Shown here piece after piece: positions 1 to 8,255 of a stretch of DNA of 23,012 nt. The notes beneath the pieces are model-generated. The model searched no databases. It saw nothing but the letters and a program-made list of their open reading frames with translations, and was not told the DNA's origin. Source of the stretch: Gloeopeniophorella convolvens (Eukaryota; Basidiomycota; Agaricomycetes; Russulales); contig WTXD01000166.1 in assembly GCA_022496205.1 (NCBI GenBank), positions 1 to 23,012 of the forward strand, written 5' to 3'. Each line of letters opens with the position of its first letter. Positions within the stretch are counted from its first letter, which is position 1. Position numbers and translations under genes: made by a program.

Positions 1-260
1 CATATGATTATATCGCCTCAGGAGCCCGTCCAATGTAGATGGAGAGTCTTGTGGTGGTGAGTCGAGGCCGGGGAGACGCACGCGAGGTTTCACGACTCGG
101 ATAGCACCAGCGTCTGAAGCAGAGATTTGAATGCAGAGATCACCGTGATTGGGGCGGATAGAACGAAAGGGGAGAAGGAAGATCCTCCCTCTTTCCGATG
201 GGGATACTGTAGTCCAAGTCATAGCAGATGCTAGTGACGGGCGTTAACCGCGTGCGCTTG

Positions 261-550
261 CACTGCCCGCACGCCAGAATACCTACCGGGAAAAAACCGT
301 GAAAATCGTTGACGCGGCTGACTCATCCAGTTACAATACATACTTGGGAAGGATCCTATGAGAAAAGTTTAAATATGGTGCAAAAAAGCCATCAAGATTT
401 CAAATCCATAGCTGAAAACAGGTCACGTTGTGAGCATTTTTAAACTCCAGGACGGCTCCCTGCCCAGCAGATTCCTGTATACGTATGAAGCAGCCATTCC
501 GGAGATTCCCACGGTTTTTTCCCGGTAGGTATTCTGGCGTGCGGGCAGTG
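261..550. mobile_element. CACTA-type MITE (non-autonomous, 290 bp)
   Basis: Two perfect 41-bp terminal inverted repeats, 261-301 and 510-550, are exact reverse complements. The outer ends read CACTG...CAGTG, and the three bases on each side are TTG (258-260 and 551-553), a perfect 3-bp target duplication. CACTR ends with a 2-3-bp duplication are the hallmark of the CACTA/EnSpm superfamily. The 208-bp interior has no open frame, so this would be a non-autonomous derivative needing a transposase supplied elsewhere. Perfect arms suggest recent insertion or a selected hairpin. The superfamily assignment is inferred from ends and duplication only; the inverted repeat itself is certain. Confidence 0.82.
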
Positions 551-2077
551 TTGAGACCTGAAGTGACCGCAAGGTCACGTGTAGTGATGGAAGGCCCACA
601 GTAGTGAGTGAGTCACCTCGAATTTAGAGGACAGTACGGAGACGTGTAGCCTGCGGCCATGTAGGGTAGGTGAAGTCGTGGACAAAGCGAGTTGCGCTGT
701 GCGCACTGCTTGGCCACATTGAACCCTAACCCTACGACTAGTAGTAATTTTGGCGTAGCCCCGGCCCGGGAGACCGTCAGGCCCAGAGACCTTCCAAACT
801 TGTTCCAAACGGTGAGTCGGGGCAGCGCAGTGATACTGATATTATGTATCGCATCAAATACATGCACATCCAATACATCAGACAACGCCCAGGACATAGG
901 TCCGCCGCCACCTCTAGCATGAACATGCAACCGACTGCCAGTGCTCTCGACAACGTAGATGAAGCCTATGAAAAATGACTCTCGGGCAATCTACATACCT
1001 CAACCGCTCGAGCAGAGTCGCAATGCTACCGCACGAGGTGCGTCCCTCTCCTCTCCCACCAGTAGCATAACTGACGCCTTGGGCGCACACCCACCCACCC
1101 GCACCCACCACATCTGCAGTTCTGAAGATACAAGGTACCGGGCTGCACTTGTGTGCATCGCTCCTGCACCTCGCACTCAACACGCCCAGGACGATCACGG
1201 AGTGCACGCTCAGGTGCGATGCGGACATCGGCGCCACTTCGAGCGCGCGCCTTGCGTTCGACAGCGACCCAGCGTGTGCATTACCGGGCAAGGTGGGCGC
1301 TGCACCCTTCGGCGAGATGTGCCTCAACCCCCCCAACATCCTGCGCACTCCACCACACTCACATGCGTTGCACTCGTCACCGTGGACAACACGATATGCA
1401 GTGTGGCGCATAGCCACCGTACCGTCGGCATGTGGCAGCACAGGTGGGGCTCGCTCACACCTGCAACAAACTTCGTGCCGAATTTGTGTTCACCGGTAGA
1501 GCCCGCACACATCGGGCGCTAGGTGACTGACAGTGCGTACCATTCCCATAATGCCTTTCTGCTTCCAAGTGTGCTGATTCAGTCCATCGGCCAGCGATTC
1601 GCATGGGTCGGCAGCCTCGGCTGATGGGCAAGTCTGCGCGGCTGTCACAAACACTGCATGTGACGCATGCGACGGCACATTTGTTTGACACAAGTGATTG
1701 GGCGCCGCTCGTGCTGCGCCTTGCTAGATGGGGTGCGAAGCGAGCAGGCGTGCTTGACATCATTGTCGCCGCTGCACGGCACTGGAACGACGCGGTCGCG
1801 GCGACGATCGTGCTGGCAGAAATTCGGGTGGAGGGTGGCAAGGAAGAGGCGGTTGAGGCTGCTATGTGATGGCTGCACGCTGTATAGGGGCTCGTGGGCC
1901 ATTACCATCTCTGTACAGTATATGAGCTACTACAAACTTCGATGTAATACATATCGTTGCATACAACACTTGCCGGAGATTATAGCCAGAGTTTTATAAT
2001 CACTTAGATACGCACGGAATTCACTATGGCATGGTGTCCTTTTGGCCATTGTGGGACGTATAGCTGCTTACATCGGC
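551..2077. other. Stretch without a convincing gene
   Basis: Several open frames overlap on both strands, the longest 959-1522 (+, 187 codons) and 914-1441 (-, 175 codons). They overlap each other, lack recognisable domains and read as low-complexity His/Pro/Arg/Cys protein, which suggests GC-rich non-coding DNA. A plus-strand frame at 1603-1869 encodes a somewhat more protein-like stretch, ending at TGA near 1867, but I recognise nothing in it. A telomere-like motif lies at 722-735. The stretch 1870-2077 is AT-richer and probably the 3' flank of the minus-strand gene that ends at 2078. Confidence 0.5.
722..735. repeat. Telomere-like / telobox motif
   Basis: The plus strand carries two tandem CCCTAA-type units (CCCTAACCCTA at 724-734). 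Related copies in the same orientation lie at 8665-8675 and 9795-9805. They are too short to be telomere. They may be telobox-like promoter motifs or remnants of telomeric repair. Confidence 0.45.
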
Positions 2078-2994
2078 CTACAACCTTTCAATACCCTGGG
2101 CCTCGCACCATTCTACCATGACACCCTCGACTCCATTCTTCACGAGAAGCGCAAGGATATCCTGGGATACCTCGTGGGCGGTATCGGGAGATGTAGAGCC
2201 GGGATGGACCCCGACCCAAATCACAACAGGACCGAGAGTCTCCGCGTTGTCCTCTCCGTAGGTAACGAAGCGAGCAGGGTTGATGAACGAGTAGCAAACC
2301 TTCCGACCTTTCACCAGGTCGCGAATCTGGGGACCGACAGTTTCCCAGACCTTATTAAGCGGGGTGTTGAAGACTCCTCGGACCGACTTGGAAGGGAGAT
2401 GGGCGTGTCTGCCCTTGGGCTTGGGGAAGGGATTTATGAATAAATCAGAACGGTAGAGGAGGTCCGGGGGTTCGCCATCGCCACTGATACCTCTGTAGTA
2501 GGTAGTCCTCTCGTATTCCGAGACAGCGTGAGCGGAGACAACGGTGGCACCGCCGTCTTGCGAGGTGAGGGTGAGTGCAGGGAGATGAGACTCGTCGCTC
2601 AGGGTCGGGGAGGCCCGGGGGGAGACGGATGAGGTAGAGCTCTTGCGCTAACCAGTGTGGTTCATGCGCTGGAGGTCGGAAAGCGACAGATCTAGATGGA
2701 AAGTAGTAAGTGCCATGATATAGATGCGGAAAGAAAATAAGGGACTTGCTCAAAAGTTCCGGGTGCGCTCTCATGGTCGCAACCGCCTGTTGGACGGATG
2801 GAGAAACGTCTACATGGGAGATGGTAAGTGTGGTATAGACGTGCAAAAAGACTAAGGGACTCGCCTTCACCCAAAAGACCAGCTGCATCCATTTCCTCGT
2901 CGGTGAACGGAAAAGCTAAGAAAATGCTGGTCAGTGCGGGATTGGTGTGGAACAGACAAGGGAAAAGGCAGTGGGACTCACACGGAGGGTCCAT
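2078..2994 (-). CDS. Orphan protein of a Polyporales-type family, four or five exons, possible premature stop
   Basis: The start is ATG at 2994. Exons are 2994-2982, 2915-2865, 2809-2750 and 2691-2078, joined by three phase-1 introns of 66, 55 and 58 bases. The summed length is a multiple of three (246 codons with stop). Intron 3 keeps frame only with a GC donor (GCAAGT), and intron 2 fits either GC (GCGAGT) or GT. The large last exon carries the recognisable part: GRHAHLPSKSVRGVFNTPL, then VGPQIRDL, INPARFVTYG and ETLGPVVIWVGVHPGS. I recall similar proteins as an expanded family of unknown function in Polyporales; that is memory, not a search. An in-frame TAG lies at 2648-2650 (codon 56). 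A phase-compatible 96-base intron (2652-2557) would remove it, otherwise the gene is broken. My recollection is that relatives extend further at the C-terminus, so this copy may also be truncated. A TATA-like CTTATAGG lies near 3086-3079. Confidence 0.6.
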
Positions 2995-3375
2995 GTTCAA
3001 TGTGTTAACGCAGGTAGACGAGAGTGTGCAGCAAGTTCGCAGATAGGGTCCGCTTCAGGAGACTACCTTGCTTTCCCCCTATAAGTAGGCGGGCGTTACG
3101 GGAGCCTATGCAGGTATGACGAATGATTATGTAGACGAACCCAAACACGGTCTCCCGCTTCCATGACGCTGCGTCGTCTGACCGTCCTCCGTTTTCCGGG
3201 TAACCAGACAACGCGGCACCCTGAGGGACCCCTAAATTTGATGTAGACTAGTCGGGATCGCGTCAATTCGCGTTCAGTCACACTTGCGCAGACAATCACG
3301 TGGACGAGAGGTCACGCGCACGCGTCACGGAAGCTGCCGTCGGACTTGCGATTCGCAGTCAAACCCACACTGATT
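2995..3375. promoter_or_regulatory. Intergenic region with probable promoter of the 2994-2078 gene
   Basis: On the minus strand a TATA-like CTTATAGG sits at about 3086-3079, some 85 bases upstream of the ATG at 2994, a normal distance for a fungal core promoter. The remainder lies 3' of the next minus-strand gene (stop at 3376). Minus-strand frames at 3005-3299 are short and unconvincing. Confidence 0.35.
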
Positions 3376-4377
3376 CTACGTGACCATCACAAACTGCAGT
3401 TGTTGTACCGTCATCCCAGCACCATTCCGTCGCTTCCTCTCCAGCATCTGGAAAGTGCCCTCTTTTACCCACCGCGCGCGTTCCCCCACAGCGACGTAGA
3501 AGACGTGCTGTGGCCGCGCGGGGTGGGCCGCGCCGCGCTCTACCGGCACCCAGTGACCATTCACGAACAGCCACGCTTGCACGCTGCCCTCCGTAACACG
3601 GTGTACGAACACGTCGAGCCCCTGTGGCGCGCCGGGGAGCAGACGCGGTGCGTCTAGGCGCATGGAGCCCGCCGACTCGAAGAGCCGGAAGTTCCCGTCT
3701 GGCGCGCCGTAGATCTTGCCGAGGTACAGCTCTATGTGGTCTGGCGCAGAACGTGGAGGCCAGGTCACCACTGCTGGTGTATGTGCATCAGGTGGCAGGG
3801 ACGGGGACGGGGACGGGGACGGCTGTGGCTGGTTCGTTGCGTCCGATGCTGACGTGGGTGAAAGTCTGCAGCGGCATACTTGTCTGAGCGACCTCTCTCT
3901 GTCTCGATTTAAGCGCTAATCGCCTACCTGGATACTACACTGGACGCTCTTTCCTGCTCTAGCTCTTGCAACTCTGCCAACGTCAGCTCGAGGATGTGAG
4001 CCGACTCCGGGGCACCAGTCAGCTTGATAGGTCAAGCGGGGTTCGTGGAGGCCATACCGCTTCTCGCGTACTGGGCCCTGCCCGAGACTGGATTGATACA
4101 AAAGACTGTGGCGTGCTCGGGGCTGCCACTGTCGCACGGCTGGCGGGGGGTGTGGCAGTGCGTTGTACTTGGCTGCGTTCGCCACCTGGAGCTCATAGAA
4201 CCGCAAGGTTCTCAGGAGCATTGCTGAAAATGCAACACCACTGGCCGAACCTGTCTGAGACGCACTTTCTCCGCAGGGAAAAATGACGGTGGCACTCACG
4301 AGCCAGTACGCGGTGCGTACCAGTATATCATATACCATTGGGAGGGAAAAGAGATTTACAAAGATCGTGGTGTCCAT
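3376..4377 (-). CDS. Membrane-anchored orphan protein with 'FRLFE/DVFV/VQAW' domain (copy A)
   Basis: The hand-built model has four exons: 4377-4300, 4254-4186, 4022-3928 and 3865-3376. Introns are 45, 163 and 62 bases (phases 0, 0, 2), every junction keeps frame, and the protein is 243 residues. Residues 4-26 are hydrophobic (signal anchor or membrane segment). Residues 50-80 are acidic and helical, including ELTLAELQELEQERASS. Residues 92-115 are Pro/Ser-rich, encoded by a GGGGAC hexamer repeat. Residues 131-213 form the conserved block with FRLFE, DVFV, VQAW, W.P, HP and VA.GERARWV. A basic tail follows. The gene at 5692-5110 shares that block in the same order. A TATATATAAG box lies at 4460-4451, about 75 bases upstream of the start. 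The 163-base intron is the least certain; 3865-3376 is the best supported. I do not recognise the family. Confidence 0.55.
3798..3822 (+). repeat. GGGGAC hexamer repeat with G-quadruplex potential
   Basis: Four runs of three or four G separated by AC, followed by GG, lie on the plus strand. This is the template strand of the minus-strand gene here, where it encodes the alternating Pro-Ser segment. Four such runs with 2-base loops fit the standard intramolecular G-quadruplex pattern. Confidence 0.7.
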
Positions 4378-5109
4378 CGCGGGAAAGAGGACGGGGAGCA
4401 AGCGGCAGTATTACAGTTGGCACACACGTCCTCAGACACAACAATCATACTTATATATAAGTACTGCGACCAAGCAAGGCATGCATCACGCGTCACAGGC
4501 CAGTAACGTGTAATCCTCGCGCTCTGCACTGACGAATTAGGTCAATGCTTCCTTCTTCCATCGCTGCACACCGCATCACCGCCCCATGAACTTAACCTGA
4601 CAGCTGCGGCTGTCAGAGCCATAGATTGGGTGCGCGCAAGTTGTGGCGTACATGCGTCAGGTGGGAATTGCGGCGATGCTGCGCGAGAATCCCTCGGGAA
4701 TTAATCGAAGTCGGTACGTCCTGGATTTTTTTTTGTCCAAAACATTTTCTGGAACAGATAACATTGCAGTCCCCCCGTGGATCCGTGACAACGATCATGA
4801 CGACAGGGGAACATCGAGAACAAGGCAGCGCGCGTACGCAGATAAACATGAGGCGAACTTGACGCCGAACCGTGCGCGTGAGTGTTGGCCCACGATCCGG
4901 GGAGCGTCTTGAGTGGACTCATGGCCAACGTATGCGAATGCGCAAATGCAGAAAGGCGATGAAGAGATTACATTTCAATCGATGGTAATATTGTGCAAAG
5001 TACAGTAGAGCCGGTGTGGAATAAATATCTTGGATACAATTCAGCAAAGCGACGATCGTGATATACTTGTTGGAGGCTGGCCGTGAATGACAGTGCAGGC
5101 CAACCATGG
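4378..5109. other. Intergenic region between the two paralogous genes
   Basis: The right part is 3' flank of the gene ending near 5110, and the left end is the upstream region of the gene starting at 4377. A near-palindromic TATA box (CTTATATATAAG) lies at 4450-4461. Frames at 4613-4928 overlap on both strands and resemble nothing. A T9 run lies near 4727. I see no RNA gene or inverted-repeat element. Confidence 0.4.
4449..4462 (-). promoter_or_regulatory. TATA box of the 4377-3376 gene
   Basis: ACTTATATATAAGT is an almost perfect TATA box in palindromic context, 74-84 bases upstream of the inferred ATG at 4377. The symmetry leaves direction undecided; the minus-strand gene downstream is the only candidate. 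Confidence 0.5.
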
Positions 5110-5692
5110 TCATGGGAGACCAGAAAGCAACGCCGCATACCTCACCGGCGTCACAAATCGTGCCCCCTTGCCTGGAGCCACGAAAAATTGGCACCCTTGG
5201 AGGGTAGGGTGCCAATCGCCAACGTCGAGTGGGGTCCAGCCGCCATCTTCAGAACAGATCCATGCTTGGACTTGCTCGTCGAAAATGTTGACAAACACAT
5301 CGTCCTGCTTTGGCGCCGGCTCGAGAACATTACAAGCTGGCGGAGCTGCCAGCTGCCTTAGGCCCTTCAGCTCGAAGAGCCGGAACTTGCTGACCTTGTA
5401 TATTTTCTTTTCGCGTGAGATGATAGGAGGATATAGTCGGTCGATCAGATGTACGCTGAGGGACCCAGATGAGTGGCCGTGGGTCAGGAAGAAAACGAAC
5501 GACTCACCTAGGTGCTTCTTCCAAAAATGCTTCCTGAGGCCCACCGGCACCATCGCCTGGAGGGTATTTGCGGGCATCCATATGTCCCTCCCGCAACCCA
5601 GAAGGAAGTTGGAAGTACAACACAGCTTTCCGGACAAGGTGAGAGAGAACGAGAAGGATGACGGTGGCGGGAATTGCAACGGGGAGGGCCAT
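5110..5692 (-). CDS. Membrane-anchored orphan protein with 'FRLFE/DVFV/VQAW' domain (copy B)
   Basis: The start ATG at 5692 follows CAACTCGACC, a good fungal start context. Exon 1 (5692-5508, 61 codons plus 2 bases) ends in a textbook AG|GTGAGT donor. The 52-base intron ends in CTCAG at 5456, and exon 2 resumes in phase at 5455. Residues 3-20 are a hydrophobic anchor (VAIPATVILLVLSHLV) followed by Arg-Lys. Residues 30-61 are Gly/Pro-rich and acidic. Residues 80-164 match copy A: KIYKVSKFRLFE, DDVFV, VQAW, GGWTP, WHP, and QFFVAPGKGARFV. The end is ambiguous. Reading on gives a stop at 5110 (176 residues), while a GTGAGG donor at 5145 could splice to a short further exon downstream. Its exon layout differs from copy A although the domain is shared. 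The function is unknown. Confidence 0.62.
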
Positions 5693-7799
5693 GGTCGAGT
5701 TGCTTGACAAAGTTGCTCTAAATTTTCTCTTGATATACCTGGACAAAGGCATGGCAACTCCCGTGAGCACTGGCTTCATAAGACACAGCCCTGAACCATC
5801 AATCCGTTTTAATAAACTCTGAAGCGCTGAACAGCGATTTCGAATTTGACCCATGCTGCCTGAGCACGGGCACTACGTCTTCGACGGCTCGTGAGTCGAA
5901 GGCTGTCAGCAGCCAGCATCTGGATGACAGATCCGGTTGAAATGGTAGGGCTTGGTGGATGCGTACTCCCATTGACCTCGGAAGAGGACTGATACTTGCG
6001 AGGTGCGAGGGACAGCAACCTGAGATAGACACCTTTGGCTGTCCTCCAATCGGAAAAGATGAGCAGCTTACTGCCTTTTCAGAGCATTCGCAACGGGCTG
6101 ATCTGGACCCTGCCTACATTTTGATCAGGGGGATCCGCCATTCTCATTTCCTCAAAGACGCACCTCACAATACGTTCATATCATCAATATGCTTCTGAGA
6201 TTTCTCAGCGACACACGGTGATTTCGATAAGGTTTCGATGTGACATGCCGGACGTCTTTAATTGACAGCCAGCGTAGAATTCTGAGATTCACCCAATTGT
6301 ACACGACCGACGACCAGTATACGTCGAACCAAAACCAGACCTGGGTCGCGCTACCGCAGCTTTCGCAGCACGTAGGTAGGCTGAGTGGGTCGTGCGCAAG
6401 GACTCCAGGAAGGAGGGAAGTGCTGACTGAGGTCGGGTCGCATTTGGGACACGCGCCCAGTCGACCCAGATCTCGGCTCATAACGGATGCGCCTGAACTG
6501 CTGCGGACCCTGCGCCGTTCGTGGGACCAGGGGCACCTCTGAGAAGCGCCACACGGGATCGAAGATGGTCACGAACCGTTCTGTCTACATAGATGGGCGT
6601 CAACAGCGGAGCGCCCACCCAACAAGTGTTAGGGTCTTCTATCGAAGTGATGCTTCGGAAGGGTGTTGTCATGGACCCAACGTCGTTCTCCACCGTCCGC
6701 GGGTTGGTGAGTTCAGGCCTATTGCTCGTTGATTGAGATAATCCGCTGTGAGCCAATCACGACTAAGCCTTGGAGGTGCTGTTTCCGCCGCGGCGGAGGA
6801 CTGTCCAGAGTGATATCCGCCGATCGACCATGGGATTCCCCTTGCTTCGGAAGCACATCATGAGATCAACGTACAAACCCCTCGTTCAGCCTACCAAAAC
6901 CAGAGAAATAGTTCCATGTAGGGGGTGCGCAGCAAATACACGTACGCATCAATCGCCTTCGTTCTAGTTCAGACCCTCAAGACACAGCCCGCCTTGGAGC
7001 ACCCTAGATCGTAAAGGATCGCTGGAAGGCCGAGCCTCTGCGCGAATTGCCCATGACCAGTGCAACGTCATACAGAAACTGATTGTTTTGTGTTCATCGA
7101 CTTGATTTCAATGTAGCGTGTTACCATCCAATACATCGTAAGGCATTCCTTCTAGAGACAATGGCGGCATTGAATCGAGGAAAAAGAGAGTGCAAGAGGT
7201 AGTACATACTTATATCTCCGACTTCTGCCATGTCCGTTTATTATCTACATCAGAGTCATTACCTGCTCGGTCAGAAAAAGCTGGGGGCGAGTGGGTCTCG
7301 GCATCGAGCATGACTCACCTGTACAAAATTCTCGGCCGATGCTCGGATGGGAGGGTTGAGGAGCCCGATGACGTTGATTCCAGTAAGGCCGTAGTCGCAG
7401 GGGAGGGTATAAGCAACTTTACTTGCTTCACCAATCACCAGATGTTTAGTTACATCACATCATCTCCCACTTCCCGCCTATGGCACGTCCCGCAATGGAA
7501 AGGCACCCGACGCCGCAAGAGAGCCTGCGAGCAGCCTGAGGTAGAAGATGTATCCAACGCACATCGAGTCACGGGGCTTGAATTCCATATCAGTTCTGTG
7601 CCCGCCTCTGCCTCTGCTGCCTCCGAGCGATCAACGCCAACATTGTCCTGCGCCTTTGACCATTCTCTCGCGCCAACAGAGTGCGTTCACCGTAGTTGAG
7701 CTTTGACATACGTCAATTGAAGCCTCACAGGTGATGTGAAACACTCACGAGCCCAATGACCATGGCGGTGGCCAGTACCACCGGCGATACGGATAAAGC
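5693..7799. other. Mostly unassigned stretch
   Basis: The first 50 bases are upstream of the minus-strand gene at 5692, with a weak TATA-like TATATC near 5740. Beyond that I find only uncertain frames. Minus-strand segments at 6711-6176 are described separately. A plus-strand frame at 7190-7699 (169 codons from a GTG, with internal ATGs) has mixed codon use and no recognisable motif, and its right end lies just downstream of the small membrane gene on the other strand. No inverted-repeat element or RNA gene is visible. Confidence 0.4.
6176..6711 (-). CDS. Possible small gene with two Cys pairs (very uncertain)
   Basis: An ATG at 6711 opens a protein-like frame (MTTPFRSITSIEDPNTCWVG, then APLLTPIYVDRT). 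A GTTCGT donor directly after could splice, in phase, to a segment containing CPKCDP and, about 25 residues later, CCESCG, followed by an aromatic-rich stretch (VWFWFDVYWSSVVYNW). Two closely spaced Cys pairs suggest a zinc ribbon. The intron needed would be only about 38 bases, shorter than the others here, and no promoter motif is visible. It may equally be a chance mosaic of frames. I recognise no family. Confidence 0.2.
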
Positions 7800-7961
7800 T
7801 CACGGCAAGGTGGCATCGATGGCCTTGACGACGAGAGCCACAAAGAGCGTCGCGCAGATGCCGAAGAAAGCGAGATAGAAGCGGGCCACCTCTATGCAGA
7901 TGCCGAAGAAAGCGAGATAGAAGCGGGCCACCTCTATGCAGATGTCGATAAAGATGGACAT
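7800..7961 (-). CDS. 53-residue membrane peptide with internal 14-residue duplication
   Basis: The single open frame from ATG 7961 to TGA 7800 encodes 53 residues, almost entirely hydrophobic: MSIFID, then ICIEVARFYLAFFG twice in succession (residues 7-34), then ICATLFVALVVKAIDATLP. The duplication is exact at the DNA level. One copy would give about one membrane span; two give room for two spans or one long hydrophobic helix with charged Glu and Arg. A TATAAATGC box lies 148 bases upstream (8114-8107). A GTGAGC donor overlaps the stop, so as in neighbouring genes a hydrophilic exon may follow, and the 53-residue product may be only exon 1. The family is unknown. Confidence 0.45.
   Translation of the reverse strand: MSIFIDICIEVARFYLAFFGICIEVARFYLAFFGICATLFVALVVKAIDATLP
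7854..7944 (+). repeat. Perfect 42-bp tandem duplication (2.2 copies)
   Basis: The unit at 7854-7895 is repeated without mismatch at 7896-7937, followed by seven more matching bases. The unit length is a multiple of three and lies inside the minus-strand membrane peptide, adding 14 residues in frame. Perfect identity points to a very recent event, or to an assembly artefact. Confidence 0.9.
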
Positions 7962-8106
7962 GACAGGGAGAAGAGCTTTATGGTAAGGTCATCGCGGGCA
8001 TCCTGAATGAGGACAGCAAATTTGCTCACGATGAAAGGGTCGATGATGCGAGAGGGAGGGCAGGTGTGTATGGGCGGAGAAAGGCCAAGTGTCCACGGAG
8101 GTCCTG

Positions 8107-8114
8107 CATTTATA
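8107..8114 (-). promoter_or_regulatory. TATA box (TATAAATG) upstream of the 7961 peptide gene
   Basis: The minus strand reads CCTATAAATGCAGG. The same octamer, or one base off, precedes the minus-strand genes at 10378 and 11902. The distance to the ATG is 148 bases, which allows a 5' leader of about 110 bases. Confidence 0.4.
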
Positions 8115-8255
8115 GGTGTGCAGGGCGGTGGCACAAAGATTGTGGATCGCGCGGCCAGAAACTCCGTTAGGAAATGAAGGAGCTTTGCGGGAGTTAAGTA
8201 ACTGAGAACAAAGCAAGGATATTGGCTCGATGACATACATCGGGGTACTAGTCAC

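Noticed and set aside
959..1522. Plus-strand frame of 187 codons
   Set aside because: It overlaps an equally long minus-strand frame, is rich in His, Pro, Arg and Cys without a motif, and has no promoter or splice pattern. Probably chance in GC-rich DNA.
2078..2994. Calling the 2994-2078 gene a definite pseudogene
   Set aside because: All other junctions are in phase, and one phase-compatible intron would remove the only stop, so the evidence is not decisive.
7854..7944. CRISPR-like repeat
   Set aside because: Only two direct units without spacers, inside a coding frame; a simple tandem duplication.
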